Shown: positions 34,487 through 45,917 of the stretch, one piece after another | How positions within the stretch are numbered: the stretch's first letter is position 1 | Layout: every line of letters begins with the position of its first letter | The notes under the pieces: generated by a model | What the model was told of the DNA's origin: nothing | The model's database searches: none | What the model saw: only the letters and a program-made list of their open reading frames with translations | Source of the DNA: Pseudonocardia hydrocarbonoxydans | GTDB lineage: Bacteria; Actinomycetota; Actinomycetes; Mycobacteriales; Pseudonocardiaceae | Assembly: GCF_006539565.1 (NCBI RefSeq) | Contig: NZ_BJNG01000012.1 | Coordinates: 1 to 64,000, forward strand | Direction: 5' to 3' | Length of the DNA stretch: 64,000 bases | Made by a program: the position numbers and the translations under genes

Positions 34487-35510
34487 CGGGCAGCGACCGG
34501 AGCACCTCCCGCGCCGCCGCCCGCCCGGCGCGGTTCGCACCGATCGTGCTGGCGCTGGGGCCGTAGCCGACCAGGTGCACGCGGGGGTCGGCCACCACCC
34601 GGGTGCCGTCCATCGCGATCCCGCCGCCCGGCCCGCGCAGGCGCAGCGGGGCGAGATGGCCCAGGGCGGCGCGCCAGCCGGTGGCCCACAGGATCACGTC
34701 GGCGGCGTACTCCGACCCGTCCGCCCAGGCCACCCCGGTGGGCACCAGCCGGTCGAACATCGGCCGCCGCACCAGCACCCCGGCCTCCTGGGCGGCCCGT
34801 ACCGCCGGGGTGCGGAGCAGGCCGGTCACCGACACCACGCTGCCGGGCGCGAGCCCGGCCCGCACCCGCTCCTCGACCCGGGCCACGGCGGCGCGGCCGT
34901 CGAAGGCCTCCTCGGAGAACACCGGCGGGCGCCGGGTGACCCACGCCGTGTCGGCGGCGACGGTGGCGATCTCGATCAGCAGCTGCACCGCCGAGGTCCC
35001 GCCGCCGACGACCACGACCCGCTTCCCGGCGAACTCCGCCGGCCCGCGGTACCCGGCCACGTGCAGCTGCCGACCGTCGAAGGTGCCGGGGTGGCGGGGC
35101 ACGAACGGGCGGGTCCAGGTGCCGGTGGCGTTGATCAGGGCGCGGGTCGTCCAGGTGCCGCGGTCGGTGTCCACCCGCAGGTCCGGGGCGTCGTCGTACA
35201 CCCCGCGCACGTGCACCGGCCGCCGGACGGACAGACCGGACTCGCGCTCGTAGGCGGCGAAGTACTCCGGCACGACCTCGGCGGCGGGCCGGGTCACGTC
35301 GGCCGGGGCGATGGGCAGCCCGGGCAGGTCGTGGATGCGGTGGGCGCCGTCCACCCGCAGCGTCGGCCAGCGGTGCCGCCACGCGCCGCCCGGGCCGTCC
35401 TCGCCGTCGAGCACCACGAAGTCGGCCCCGGCCCGGGCCAGCCCGGACGCGGCCGACAGCCCGGCCTGCCCGGCCCCGATCACCACGACGTCGGTACGCA
35501 CACCCGCCAC
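34452..35510 (-). CDS. FAD/NAD(P)-binding flavoprotein monooxygenase-like
   Basis: 352 residues. FAD Rossmann motif VVIGAGQAGLSAASGLARAG at the N-terminus, second nucleotide motif VVVVGGGTSAVQLLIEIA near residue 170, and LWATGWRAAL near 270. Similar to the trimethylamine-monooxygenase/CzcO-like group. Substrate unknown. The tail overlaps the convergent VOC gene. Confidence 0.88.
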   Translation of the reverse strand: MAGVRTDVVVIGAGQAGLSAASGLARAGADFVVLDGEDGPGGAWRHRWPTLRVDGAHRIHDLPGLPIAPADVTRPAAEVVPEYFAAYERESGLSVRRPVHVRGVYDDAPDLRVDTDRGTWTTRALINATGTWTRPFVPRHPGTFDGRQLHVAGYRGPAEFAGKRVVVVGGGTSAVQLLIEIATVAADTAWVTRRPPVFSEEAFDGRAAVARVEERVRAGLAPGSVVSVTGLLRTPAVRAAQEAGVLVRRPMFDRLVPTGVAWADGSEYAADVILWATGWRAALGHLAPLRLRGPGGGIAMDGTRVVADPRVHLVGYGPSASTIGANRAGRAAAREVLRSLPVTPAAAPCPST

Positions 35511-35555
35511 AACACCGCCGCGCGCCGCTGCAGTCCCTCAGGCCCTGCAGTCCCG

Positions 35556-36542
35556 TCACGCAGGGGCGGGGACCCGGGGCGGGAAGGGGGTGGCGGCGAA
35601 GCGCCCGGTCCAGGCGGCCACGTCGGCGATGGTGCTGTTGCCGCCGCACACCACCAGGCCCAGACGGGCGTCCGCGCCGACGCGGTCGAGGACCTGCGAC
35701 GCCGCCGGTACCAGGCAGCCGGCCGCCGGCTCCGCCCACACCTTCGCCCGCTCGGCCAGGGTGAGCGTGCCGCGCACGGCGTCGGCGTCGGACACCACCA
35801 GGACGTCCTCGACGCGGGCGCGCACGTGCTCCAGGGTCAGCGGCGTGACGTGCGGGGCGCTCAGCGTCGTGACGATCGAGGTGGGGGTGATCGGCACCGG
35901 GGCGCCCCCGGCCAGCGCCCGCGACATGGCGTCGGCCCCCTCGGTCTCCACGCCCCACACGCGGGCGCCCGCGAAGGCGGTCGCGACGCCGGAGAGCAGC
36001 GCGCCCCCGCCGACGCTGACCAGCACGTCGGTGACCTCCGGCGCGTCGGCGGCGAACTCGAGGCCCACGGTGCCCTGCGCGGCGACCACCACCGGGTCGT
36101 CGAAGGGGTGCAGCAGCGTCATGCCGCCCGCGACGAGCTCGTCCAGCAGCGCGAAGGCGGCGGTCACGTCCTCGGTGAGCCGGACCTCGGCCCCGGCGTC
36201 GCGGCACCGCGCCACGACCCACCCCGGCACCGACGAGGGCATGACGACCGTGGCCCCGACGCCCAGCGAGCCGGCGGCGTCGGCCACGGCCAGCGCGTGG
36301 TTGCCCCCGCTGACCGCCACGACACCCGCCGCCCGCTCGGCGGAGGACAGCCCGAGCAGCTTGCGGAACGCCCCGCGCGGCTTGAACGACCCGGTGCGCT
36401 GCAGCAGCTCCAGCTTCAGCGACACCGGCACGCCCAGCAGCGCGGCGAGCCCGGGCGAGGCGACGGTCGGGGTGCGCAGCACGTGCCCGGCGATGGCGTC
36501 GGCGGCGGCGGTGATGTCGTCGAGGGTGATCAGATCGGCCAC
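35556..36542 (-). CDS. Threonine/serine dehydratase-like PLP enzyme
   Basis: 328 residues from GTG 36542. PLP Lys lies in RTGSFKPRGAFRK, the substrate loop is SGGNHA, and the phosphate-binding glycine loop is SVGGGALLSGV. Fold type II, close to IlvA/TdcB catabolic deaminases, without the C-terminal ACT regulatory domain. Probably deaminates Thr or Ser, or racemises Ser. Next on the strand after glpD, 26 bp away, but functional linkage is unlikely. Confidence 0.9.
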   Translation of the reverse strand: MADLITLDDITAAADAIAGHVLRTPTVASPGLAALLGVPVSLKLELLQRTGSFKPRGAFRKLLGLSSAERAAGVVAVSGGNHALAVADAAGSLGVGATVVMPSSVPGWVVARCRDAGAEVRLTEDVTAAFALLDELVAGGMTLLHPFDDPVVVAAQGTVGLEFAADAPEVTDVLVSVGGGALLSGVATAFAGARVWGVETEGADAMSRALAGGAPVPITPTSIVTTLSAPHVTPLTLEHVRARVEDVLVVSDADAVRGTLTLAERAKVWAEPAAGCLVPAASQVLDRVGADARLGLVVCGGNSTIADVAAWTGRFAATPFPPRVPAPA

Positions 36543-36568
36543 GCCCCCCACCGTACGTACCCGCCGCT

Positions 36569-38278
36569 TCAGCGCAGCGGGACGACCTCCGGGGCCCCCA
36601 TCCGGGCGGAGTCGGCCGTCTCGTCGTCGGGCATCTTCTGGCTCTCCCGCTCGGCGTCGACGCGCTTGCGGTAGTGCTCGACCTCCCGCGCCACCTGGTC
36701 CTCGCTCCACCCCAGCACCGGGGCGATCAGCGCGGCGACCTCGTCGACGCACCCGGTGCCGCGGTCGAAGGTCTCAATGGAGATCCGGGTGCGGCGGGCG
36801 AGCACGTCCTCCAGGTGCCGGGCCCCCTCGTGCGAGGCCGCGTAGACGGCCTCGGCGCGCAGGTAGTCCGGCGCCCCGGCGAGCTCGTGCCCGAGCGTCG
36901 GGTCGGCGACGACGAGGTCGAGCACCTCGTGGATCAGCGACCCGTAGCGGGTGAGCAGGTGGGCGATCCGGGCCTCGTGCAGCCCGTAGCGCGCGGCCAG
37001 GACGTAGCGGGAGTTCTTCAGCGCCGAGAAGCCCTCCGCCCCCAGCAGCGGCACCCGGTCGGTGACCGATGGCGGCACCTTCTGGTCGAGTGCGTGCACC
37101 GCGGCGTCGACGGCGTCCTTGGCCATGATCCGGTAGGTCGTGTACTTCCCCCCGGCGACGACGACGAGCCCCGGCGCGGTGTGCGCCACGGCGTGCTCGC
37201 GCGACAGCTTGGACGTGGCGTCGGACTCGCCCGACAGCAGCGGCCGCAGCCCCGCGTAGACGCCCTCGACGTCGGCGTGGGTGAGCGGCTGCTCCAGCAC
37301 GTCGTTGACGTGGTCGAGCAGGTAGTCGATGTCGGCGGCCGACGCGGCGGGGTGGGCCTTGTCGAGGTCCCAGTCGGTGTCGGTGGTGCCGATGATCCAG
37401 TGCCGCCCCCACGGGATGACGAACAGCACCGACTTCTCGGTGCGCAGGATCAGCCCGGAGTCGCCGCGGATCCGGTCGCGCGGCACGACCAGGTGGATGC
37501 CCTTGCTCGCGCGCACCTTGAACTGCCCGCGCTCGCCGACCATCGACTGGGTGTCGTCGGTCCAGACGCCGGTGGCGTTGATGACCTGCTTGGCGTGCAC
37601 CTTGAACGTGGCGCCCGACTCCAGGTCGTGCACCTCCGCCCCGGTGACGCGCTCGCCCTCGCGCAGCAGCCCGACCACCCGCGAGCGGGTGGCGACGTGG
37701 GCCCCGTACGCCGCCGCGGTGCGGGCGATGAACATGGTGTGCCGCGCGTCGTCGACCTGCGCGTCGTAGTACTGCAGCGCGCCGACCAGAGCGTCCTTGC
37801 GCAGCGACGGCACGATCTTCCGCGCGCCGCGGCGGGTCAGGTGGCGGTGCAGCGGCAGGCCGGCGCCGTTGCCCGAGGCCTTGGCGAGGGTGTCGTAGAG
37901 CGCCACGCCCGCACCGGCGTAGAGCCGTTCCCAGCCGCGGTGCTTGAGCGGGTACAGGAACGGCACCGGCCGGATCAGGTGCGGGGCGAGCCGCTCGATC
38001 AGCAGCCCGCGCTCCGACAGGGCCTCGGCGACCAGGCGGAAGTCCAGCATCTCCAGGTAGCGCAGGCCGCCGTGGATGAGCTTGCTCGACCTGCTCGAGG
38101 TCCCCGACGCGAAGTCGCGGGCCTCGAGGAGCCCGACGGTCAGCCCCCGGGTGGCGGCGTCGAGGGCGGCTCCCGCGCCCACGACACCGCCCCCGACGAC
38201 CAGCACGTCGAGTTCGGTCGACGCCATCGCCTCCAGCGCGGCCTCGCGGGCCTGCGGAGAGAGCGCGACCGATCTCAT
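36569..38278 (-). CDS. glpD: Glycerol-3-phosphate dehydrogenase, aerobic FAD-dependent
   Basis: 569 residues, expected length. FAD motif VLVVGGGVVGAGAALDAATRG, GTSSRSSKLIHGGLRYLE of the GlpD family, GGKYTTYRIMAKDAVD, and a C-terminal helical cap. It oxidises glycerol 3-phosphate to DHAP and passes electrons to the respiratory chain at the membrane. Third gene of glpFKD, 39 bp after glpK, giving the complete uptake, phosphorylation and oxidation route. Confidence 0.96.
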   Translation of the reverse strand: MRSVALSPQAREAALEAMASTELDVLVVGGGVVGAGAALDAATRGLTVGLLEARDFASGTSSRSSKLIHGGLRYLEMLDFRLVAEALSERGLLIERLAPHLIRPVPFLYPLKHRGWERLYAGAGVALYDTLAKASGNGAGLPLHRHLTRRGARKIVPSLRKDALVGALQYYDAQVDDARHTMFIARTAAAYGAHVATRSRVVGLLREGERVTGAEVHDLESGATFKVHAKQVINATGVWTDDTQSMVGERGQFKVRASKGIHLVVPRDRIRGDSGLILRTEKSVLFVIPWGRHWIIGTTDTDWDLDKAHPAASAADIDYLLDHVNDVLEQPLTHADVEGVYAGLRPLLSGESDATSKLSREHAVAHTAPGLVVVAGGKYTTYRIMAKDAVDAAVHALDQKVPPSVTDRVPLLGAEGFSALKNSRYVLAARYGLHEARIAHLLTRYGSLIHEVLDLVVADPTLGHELAGAPDYLRAEAVYAASHEGARHLEDVLARRTRISIETFDRGTGCVDEVAALIAPVLGWSEDQVAREVEHYRKRVDAERESQKMPDDETADSARMGAPEVVPLR

Positions 38279-38317
38279 GGTGATTCCCTTCGTCCGTTCG
38301 TCCGTGGATGGGCCGAC

Positions 38318-39835
38318 TCAGCCCACGTCCACCCAGTCCAACGTCCGGGTGACCGCCTTCTTCCACTGCTCGTAACCGGCGTCACGCTGCTCGGCCGACC
38401 ACTCCGGCGTCCAGCGCTTCGACTCGTTCCAGTTGGAACGCAGCTCGTCGGTGTTCTTCCAGAATCCCACCGCGAGCCCCGCCGCGTACGCCGCGCCCAG
38501 CGCCGTGGTCTCCGCGACGACGGGCCGGCTCACCGGCACGCCGAGCACGTCGGCCTGGATCTGCATGCACAGCTCGTTGGCGGTGATGCCGCCGTCGACC
38601 TTGAGCGTCTCCAGGTGCACCCCCGAGTCCTTCTCCATGGCCTCGGCGACGTCGCGGCTCTGGTAGCAGATCGCCTCCAGCGCGGCCCGGGCCAGGTGGG
38701 CGTTGGTGTTGTAGCGCGACAGGCCGACGATCGCGCCGCGGGCGTCGGATCGCCAGTAGGGCGCGAACAGCCCGGAGAACGCGGGCACGGAGTAGACGCC
38801 GCCGTTGTCCTCGACCTGGCGGGCCAGGGTCTCGCTCTCCGAGGCCCCGGAGATGATGCCGAGCTGGTCGCGCAGCCACTGGATCGCCGACCCGGTGACG
38901 GCGATCGAACCCTCCAGGCAGTAGACGACCGGCTCGTCGCCGAACTTGTAGCCGACGGTCGTGAGCAGCCCCGCCTTGCTGCGCACCAGTTCGGTACCGG
39001 TGTTGAGCAGCATGAAGTTGCCGGTGCCGTAGGTGTTCTTGGCCTCGCCGGGCGCGAAGCACACCTGGCCGACGGTGGCGGCCTGCTGGTCGCCGAGGTC
39101 GCCGGTGATCGGCACCTCGCCGCCGAACGGGCCGTTGGTGAGGGTCGTGCCGTAGCCGCCGGGGCAGGAGCTGGGCTCGATCTTCGGCAGCATCTGGCGG
39201 GGCACGCCGAAGAAGCCGAGGAGCTCGTCGTCCCAGTCGAGGGTCTCCAGGTTCATCAGCATGGTGCGGCTGGCGTTGGTCGGGTCGGTGACGTGCACCC
39301 CGCCGTTCACGCCACCGGTGAGCTGCCAGATCAGCCACGTGTCGGTGTTGCCGAACAGCGCGTTGCCGCTTTCGGCGGCCTCGCGCGCCCCGTCGACGTT
39401 CTCCAGGATCCACTGGATCTTGCCGCCGGAGAAGTACGTGGCCGGGGGCAGGCCCGCCTTCTGCCGGATGACGTCGCCGCGCCCGTCCTTGTCCAGCGCG
39501 GTGGCGATCCGGTCGGTACGGGTGTCCTGCCAGACGATCGCGTTGTAGAGCGGGCGTCCGTTGCGCTTGTCCCAGACCACGGTGGTCTCGCGCTGGTTGG
39601 TGATGCCCAGCGCGGCCAGGTCCGACGCGGACAGCCCGGTCTTGTTGAGCCCGGTCTGGATGACCGCGGAGGTGCGCTCCCAGATCTCGACGGGGTTGTG
39701 CTCGACCCATCCGGCCTGCGGCAGGATCTGCTCGTGCTCGAGCTGGTGGCGGCCGACCTCGTTGCCGCCGTGGTCGAAGATCATGAATCTGCTGCTGGTG
39801 GTGCCCTGGTCGACGGCTCCGACGAACTCGGCCAT
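38318..39835 (-). CDS. glpK: Glycerol kinase (operon copy)
   Basis: 505 residues of the FGGY kinase family. [16 protein letters not shown] binds phosphate, WQDTRTD and WLIWQLTGG line the glycerol site, and [13 protein letters not shown] and [14 protein letters not shown] are the ATP-site motifs. It phosphorylates glycerol entering through GlpF. Only 12 bp follow glpF. A second, diverged kinase lies at 41679-43181. Confidence 0.97.
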   Translation of the reverse strand: MAEFVGAVDQGTTSSRFMIFDHGGNEVGRHQLEHEQILPQAGWVEHNPVEIWERTSAVIQTGLNKTGLSASDLAALGITNQRETTVVWDKRNGRPLYNAIVWQDTRTDRIATALDKDGRGDVIRQKAGLPPATYFSGGKIQWILENVDGAREAAESGNALFGNTDTWLIWQLTGGVNGGVHVTDPTNASRTMLMNLETLDWDDELLGFFGVPRQMLPKIEPSSCPGGYGTTLTNGPFGGEVPITGDLGDQQAATVGQVCFAPGEAKNTYGTGNFMLLNTGTELVRSKAGLLTTVGYKFGDEPVVYCLEGSIAVTGSAIQWLRDQLGIISGASESETLARQVEDNGGVYSVPAFSGLFAPYWRSDARGAIVGLSRYNTNAHLARAALEAICYQSRDVAEAMEKDSGVHLETLKVDGGITANELCMQIQADVLGVPVSRPVVAETTALGAAYAAGLAVGFWKNTDELRSNWNESKRWTPEWSAEQRDAGYEQWKKAVTRTLDWVDVG

Positions 39836-39847
39836 TGAGCTCTCCCT

Positions 39848-40690
39848 CTACGCGTTCTGGTTGGTGTCGGACGCCGCGCCGCGGGGCTCTGGCACGGTCG
39901 GCTCGGAGACGGTCAGGCTCTCCACCTCGGGCGGCAGGAACCCCTCGATCATGAACTTGAACAGCGCCCCGCCGATCAGGCCGCCGATGATCGGGGCCAC
40001 GATCGGCAACCACCAGTACGGGGTGCCGTTCTGGTCCACCCACGCCGTCTGGTATCCGGTGAGGAACGAGGCCAGCCGCGGACCGAAGTCGCGGGCCGGG
40101 TTGATCGCGTAGCCGGCGTTGGCGCCCCAGGCCATGCCGATGCCGACGACCAGCAGCCCGACGACCACCGGACCCAGGTTCGCCAGCGGCGGGTTGTTGG
40201 CCGCCGTCGTCAACGCGAAGACCACGAACACGAGGATCGCGGTGCCGACGATCTGGTCGAAGAAGGCGGTCGGGATGGTGGCCGGCCCCGACCCGTTGCC
40301 GGGCAGCGTCGAGAAGATGCCCTGGGTGTCGGTGAGACCGGGGTCGACCGACAGGATCAGGTCGGAGTAGACGAACCGCACGATCAGCGCCGCCACGAAC
40401 GCGCCGGCGGTCTGCGCCAGGGCGTACGGCAGCACCTTGCGCCAGGGGAAACCCTTGAACGCGGCCAGCGCGATCGTCACCGCCGGGTTGATGTGGGCGC
40501 CGGAGAGCCGGGCGGCCACGTAGACACCCAGCGTGACGCCGATGCCCCAGGCCCACGCGATCGAGTCGTGGTCGCCGAGGCTGCCGTCGGGGGTGGTGAC
40601 GACCTGCGCCACCACCCCGACGCCGAACAGGATGAGGATCATGGTGCCCAGGAACTCGGCACTCAGCTCCCCGAGGTACGAGTTCTTCAT
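39848..40690 (-). CDS. glpF: MIP-family glycerol facilitator / aquaglyceroporin
   Basis: 280 residues, six membrane segments and two half-helices with NPA boxes: the first in SGAHINPAVTIAL and the second in GYAINPARDFGPR, where the Asp after the second NPA is typical of glycerol facilitators. Provides glycerol diffusion across the membrane. First gene of the operon; RBS GAGAGGA precedes ATG 40690. The operator palindrome lies about 85 bp upstream. Confidence 0.95.
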   Translation of the reverse strand: MKNSYLGELSAEFLGTMILILFGVGVVAQVVTTPDGSLGDHDSIAWAWGIGVTLGVYVAARLSGAHINPAVTIALAAFKGFPWRKVLPYALAQTAGAFVAALIVRFVYSDLILSVDPGLTDTQGIFSTLPGNGSGPATIPTAFFDQIVGTAILVFVVFALTTAANNPPLANLGPVVVGLLVVGIGMAWGANAGYAINPARDFGPRLASFLTGYQTAWVDQNGTPYWWLPIVAPIIGGLIGGALFKFMIEGFLPPEVESLTVSEPTVPEPRGAASDTNQNA

Positions 40691-40775
40691 CGGTGAAGTC
40701 CTCTCTCGTCGGCCGCCCCCACAGCAGGCCGTACGCCGACGCTAGGAACCCGTCCGGTGCCGGTCAACGTCCGGT

Positions 40776-40792
40776 GTTCGACATTGTCGAAC
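40776..40792. promoter_or_regulatory. Perfect 17-bp palindrome, probable IclR/GylR-type operator
   Basis: GTTCGACATTGTCGAAC is a perfect 8-1-8 dyad midway between the divergent glpFKD operon and the IclR regulator. A partial half-site GTTCGG follows at 40798. Position and symmetry suit autoregulation plus control of glp genes by the IclR protein. This is inference from layout. Confidence 0.65.
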
Positions 40793-40832
40793 CGCCGTTC
40801 GGACGCACGTCACACTCGATAGGGTCACGGTG

Positions 40833-41597
40833 ATGCCGGGATCCATCCAGTCGATCGAGCGGGCCGCAGCGATGCTGCGGCTGCTCGGCAGCACCGGTCG
40901 CTCGCTGGGGATCAACGAGATCGCCGCGGCGCTGGACCTGCCCCGCCCGACCGCGCACGGCATCGTCCGCACGCTGCGCGAGGTCGGGTTCGTCGAGCAG
41001 GACCCGTCGGCGCGCTACGTGCTGGGCAGCGCGCTGCGCGAGCTCGGCAGCGGCGGCTGGGACCGCCACGACCTGCGCGCCCGCGCCATGAACTGGGCCG
41101 ACTCGCTGGCCGGCAGCACCGGGCTCGCCGTCGAGCTCGGCGTGCCCGACGGCCCCGCGGTGCGCCTGGTGCACCACGTCTTCCGGCCCGACGGCACACC
41201 GCAGTCGATCCGCACCGGCGACGAGCGCCCGCTGCACGCCACCGCGGTGGGCAAGTGCCTGCTCGCCTTCGCCCCCGTCGCCACCCCGCCTCCACGCGAA
41301 CTCGTGCTCACCCGCTACACCGGCCGGACCTGCGTCACGGTCGCGGCGCTGGAGGCCCACCTCGCGGTGGCCCGGCGGCGCGGGTGGGCCGGTGACAGCG
41401 GGGAGTGCGAGCCGGGTCTCGGCGGCGCGGCCGCGGCGCTGCGGGGCAGCGGGGGGCTGGTGGCGGGAGCGATCGCCGTCGTCGGGCCGGTGGAGGAGCT
41501 GTTCGGGCTCGGCGGCGAGCTGCGCCCGGCCGTCGCGGTGCACCTGGTGACCGCGGCCCGGGAGATCTCCGCGTCGCTCGTCGAGGGCACGCCGTGA
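40833..41597 (+). CDS. IclR-family transcriptional regulator (GylR-like)
   Basis: 254 residues from ATG 40833 (GTG 40830 also possible). N-terminal winged HTH (SIERAAAMLRLLGSTGRSLG, LDLPRPTAHGIVRTLREVGF) and C-terminal effector domain (HATAVGKCLLAFAP). Divergent from glpFKD, as GylR is from gylCAB in Streptomyces (known precedent), so glycerol or glycerol 3-phosphate response is likely. Confidence 0.9.
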   Translation: MPGSIQSIERAAAMLRLLGSTGRSLGINEIAAALDLPRPTAHGIVRTLREVGFVEQDPSARYVLGSALRELGSGGWDRHDLRARAMNWADSLAGSTGLAVELGVPDGPAVRLVHHVFRPDGTPQSIRTGDERPLHATAVGKCLLAFAPVATPPPRELVLTRYTGRTCVTVAALEAHLAVARRRGWAGDSGECEPGLGGAAAALRGSGGLVAGAIAVVGPVEELFGLGGELRPAVAVHLVTAAREISASLVEGTP

Positions 41598-41618
41598 CGG
41601 CCCGGACTCGCCCACGGA

Positions 41619-41659
41619 ATCCGGGGGACTCGCGGGCCACCCCCGCGAGTCCCCCGGAT
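41619..41659. terminator. 18-bp perfect hairpin between the IclR gene and the second glycerol kinase
   Basis: 41619-41636 pairs without mismatch with 41642-41659 around a 5-nt loop. The arms contain the GGGGGACTCGCGGG motif of the genome's dispersed repeat. No T-run follows, so it may be a rho-independent-like terminator of the GC-rich type, an attenuator before glpK2, or simply a palindromic repeat insertion. Confidence 0.55.
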
Positions 41660-41678
41660 CCCGGCCCCGAGTCCCGGG

Positions 41679-43181
<1,503 letters not shown>

Positions 43182-43233
43182 TCCGCGCACGGACGGCCCG
43201 ACTCGGGCGCACGGATGTCCCGACTCGCGGGGG

Positions 43234-43884
43234 TCAGGTGGTGGACCAGTGCGCGTCGCCGGTCAGGGCGTCGACCAGCTCGTCGACGCCGCCGACGACC
43301 TTCGCCGCCCCGCTCAGCTCACCGGGCTGCGCGTAGCCCCACGACACGCCGAGCGTCGGGATGCCGAACTCCGCGGCCCCGTCGACGTCGTGGTGGCGGT
43401 CGCCGACCATGACGACGGGCTCGCGCGCGGGGTCCAGGCCCAGCCGGTCGAGCACCGACCCGATGACGGCGGCCTTGCCCAGGCGCCCGTTCGGCTGGTC
43501 CGCCCCGCCGACGAGAACGAAGTGCGCCTCGATCCCCACCCCCGCGACGATGCGCCGCGCCACCGGCTCCGGCTTCGACGTGGCGACGGCCAGCCGCAGG
43601 CCACCGAGCCGTTCCAGCAGCGTGACGGTGCCCGGGTAGAGCGGGGTCTCGGTGGCGGCGACGGCGTCGTAGGTGGCGCGGTAGGCGGTGATCGCCGCGG
43701 TCGTCTGCTCCGGGGTGAGGCCGAGCGCGGGCAGCGCGGTCTCGAACGGCGGGCCGACGAGCGGGAGCAGTTCGCGCGGTGTCCGGGTGACCCCGAGCAT
43801 GGCCAGGGCCGCGCTGAGGTGCTCGGTGATCAGGGCGGCGGAGTCGACGAGGGTGCCGTCGAGGTCGAGCAGCGCGGTTCGCAC
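43234..43884 (-). CDS. HAD-family phosphatase (Gph/PpaX-like)
   Basis: 216 residues from GTG 43884. Motif I LLDLDGTLVDS, motif II AVATSKPE with a cap domain between, and motif IV VMVGDRHHDVDGA. Similar to phosphoglycolate phosphatases with a GDRHHDVDGA loop. Small-molecule phosphatase; the substrate is uncertain. Divergent from the App1 gene with 36 bp between the starts. Confidence 0.9.
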   Translation of the reverse strand: MRTALLDLDGTLVDSAALITEHLSAALAMLGVTRTPRELLPLVGPPFETALPALGLTPEQTTAAITAYRATYDAVAATETPLYPGTVTLLERLGGLRLAVATSKPEPVARRIVAGVGIEAHFVLVGGADQPNGRLGKAAVIGSVLDRLGLDPAREPVVMVGDRHHDVDGAAEFGIPTLGVSWGYAQPGELSGAAKVVGGVDELVDALTGDAHWSTT

Positions 43885-43920
43885 ACGGCCGAGCGTAACC
43901 GCGGCCGATACGGTGACGGG

Positions 43921-45048
43921 GTGACGGCACGGAGTTGGCGCAGACAGTTCACCTACGCACTGCTGCGTCTGGAGGACGTCGTCGAGGCCGGGATCGCCAC
44001 CGGCGCCCGGATCGGCGGCCACCGGCACCCGGTGATCATCCCGTTCATCGGGCACGGCACCACCGCCCGCGCGCGGGTCGGGGCGCGGCTGGTGCTGGGC
44101 CGCCGCGCCGCGGTGGAGCCGTCCGCCCCGGCCGTCGCCATCGGGGACACCACGCCGTCGCCGCGCTCGCGCCGCGCGACCCTGCGGGTGAGCCTCGCGC
44201 GCTTCCTCACCGTCGAGGTGCCGCGCGCGGAGGTGACGATCCACGCCCCCGGCGGCGACGTCGTCGTGCGCACCAACCGCGACGGATACGTCGACCACGA
44301 GCTGGAGCTCTCCGGTGTGGAGCCGGGGTGGCTGGAGATCGGCCTGTCCGGCCCCGACGGCGCGAGCGCCACCGCGCGGGTGCTGCTCGTCGACCCGGCG
44401 GTCGACGTGGGCGTGATCAGCGACGTCGACGACACGATCCTGCACACCGGGCTCACCCGCGGCCTGGACTTCCTGCGCGCCACCCTGCTCACCGACGTCG
44501 AGGAGCGCACCCCGTTGCCCGGCGCGGCCGCGCTGTACCGGGCGCTGGTCGCGAAGCCGGGCAAGCCGGAGCGGCCGGTGTTCTACGTGTCGACGAGCCC
44601 GTGGAACCTGCACGAGATGCTGCTGCAGTTCGTCTCCATGCGCGGCTTCCCGCTGGGGCCGCTGCTGCTCACCGACTGGGGGCCCTCGCACACGGGCCTG
44701 TTCCGGATCGGGGCGCAGGCCCACAAGCCTGCGCTGGTGCGCCGCCTGCTCGACGAGCACCCGCAGCTGCGGCTGGTGCTGATCGGCGACAGCGGCCAGG
44801 AGGACCCGGAGATCTACGGCGACATCGCCCGCGAGTTCCCCGACCGCGTGGCCGGGGTCTACATCCGCCGCGTCACCGGCCTCGACCTGGGCCGCAACGA
44901 CGAGATCGACGCCCTCGCCGCCGAGATCACCGCGCTGGGCGTGCCGATGCTGGCCGCCGACGACAGCATCCAGATCGCGCAGCACGCCGCCGAGCACGGC
45001 CTGCTGGACACCGAGGCGGTGGCGGCGGTGCGCGCGGACCTGAGCTGA
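43921..45048 (+). CDS. App1-family phosphatase-like protein (DUF2183)
   Basis: 375 residues from GTG 43921. The C-terminal catalytic domain has ISDVDDTILHTGLTRG (the DxDxT of App1/lipin-like HAD phosphatases), YVSTSPWNLHEML and LIGDSGQEDPEIY. The N-terminal half is beta-rich. Yeast App1 is a phosphatidate phosphatase; the bacterial role is not known to me. No signal peptide seen. Confidence 0.88.
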   Translation: MTARSWRRQFTYALLRLEDVVEAGIATGARIGGHRHPVIIPFIGHGTTARARVGARLVLGRRAAVEPSAPAVAIGDTTPSPRSRRATLRVSLARFLTVEVPRAEVTIHAPGGDVVVRTNRDGYVDHELELSGVEPGWLEIGLSGPDGASATARVLLVDPAVDVGVISDVDDTILHTGLTRGLDFLRATLLTDVEERTPLPGAAALYRALVAKPGKPERPVFYVSTSPWNLHEMLLQFVSMRGFPLGPLLLTDWGPSHTGLFRIGAQAHKPALVRRLLDEHPQLRLVLIGDSGQEDPEIYGDIAREFPDRVAGVYIRRVTGLDLGRNDEIDALAAEITALGVPMLAADDSIQIAQHAAEHGLLDTEAVAAVRADLS

Positions 45049-45065
45049 CCACCGCACGGCGCCGT

Positions 45066-45917
45066 TCAGGACCGCAGGGCGAGCACGTCGAACTCGCGCA
45101 TCCACCCCGGGGCGGTGGCGGCGCAGGTCAGCGGGCGCCCGGGGTCGACGCGGCGCTCGGTCAGCTCGACCTCGACGTCGGGCCCGGCCATCCGCACCCG
45201 CCAGCGCCCGGTGCCCGGGGCGTCGACGGCGACGACCCGCAGCGCGTCGACGCCGCGGGCCCCGGTGACCAGCCGGGCGTGGTGCTGCGCGGCCTGGACG
45301 GCGGGCGGGTCGGTGCTGCGACCGCGCAGGAACGCGGGGTCGACGACCCCGTCGGCGTAGCCCGCCGCGGCCGCGACGCCCTGCGCCGGTGAGGTCCCGC
45401 CGAGGACGAAACCGTGCGGGAGCAGCACGAGCGCCGGGGCGAAACGGCAGCCGCCCACGTGCGAGCACTCCCAGGTGCGGTCGGGCTCGACGGCGGCCAG
45501 CGCGGCGGCGAGCGGGCGGCCGCGCACCGCGCAACACGTGTCGTGGCGGCCGTGCACGCACGCCAGGTACAGCGGCTCCGGATGCGCGGTGCCGGGGGCG
45601 GAGAGGGCGTCGACGAGGCCGGCGTCGTCGGTGACGGTGCCGGTGCGGACCGACTCGTGCCCGGGCCGGGAGTCGACGCGGAACCAGCGCCGGGGCCCGC
45701 CCGCGGACCGCCTCCCGGGGCGCCGGATCAGCAGCACCCGCCCGCGCGCGGTGCGCGCCCAGGCGTCCAGGGCGGTGACGACCGCGGGATCGAGGCCGGA
45801 CTGCGCGAACGCGACCCGCCCCCACGGCCCCGGGTGCTCGACGAGGAACCAGCGCTCGCCGGGGGGCGCGGTGCCCTCCCGGGCGTCCCCGGCGGCGAGG
45901 TCGGAGCAGCGCGTCAT
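45066..45917 (-). CDS. Sucrase/ferredoxin-like protein (thioredoxin-fold [2Fe-2S])
   Basis: 283 residues. The CVHGRHDTCCAVRG and WECSHVGGCRFA stretches provide the Cys/His set of the sucraseferredoxin-like family, which folds like thioredoxin-type ferredoxins. Likely an electron carrier. It starts inside the last codons of the JmjC oxygenase gene (ATGA), making it a natural electron donor or partner candidate for that Fe(II) enzyme. Confidence 0.88.
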   Translation of the reverse strand: MTRCSDLAAGDAREGTAPPGERWFLVEHPGPWGRVAFAQSGLDPAVVTALDAWARTARGRVLLIRRPGRRSAGGPRRWFRVDSRPGHESVRTGTVTDDAGLVDALSAPGTAHPEPLYLACVHGRHDTCCAVRGRPLAAALAAVEPDRTWECSHVGGCRFAPALVLLPHGFVLGGTSPAQGVAAAAGYADGVVDPAFLRGRSTDPPAVQAAQHHARLVTGARGVDALRVVAVDAPGTGRWRVRMAGPDVEVELTERRVDPGRPLTCAATAPGWMREFDVLALRS

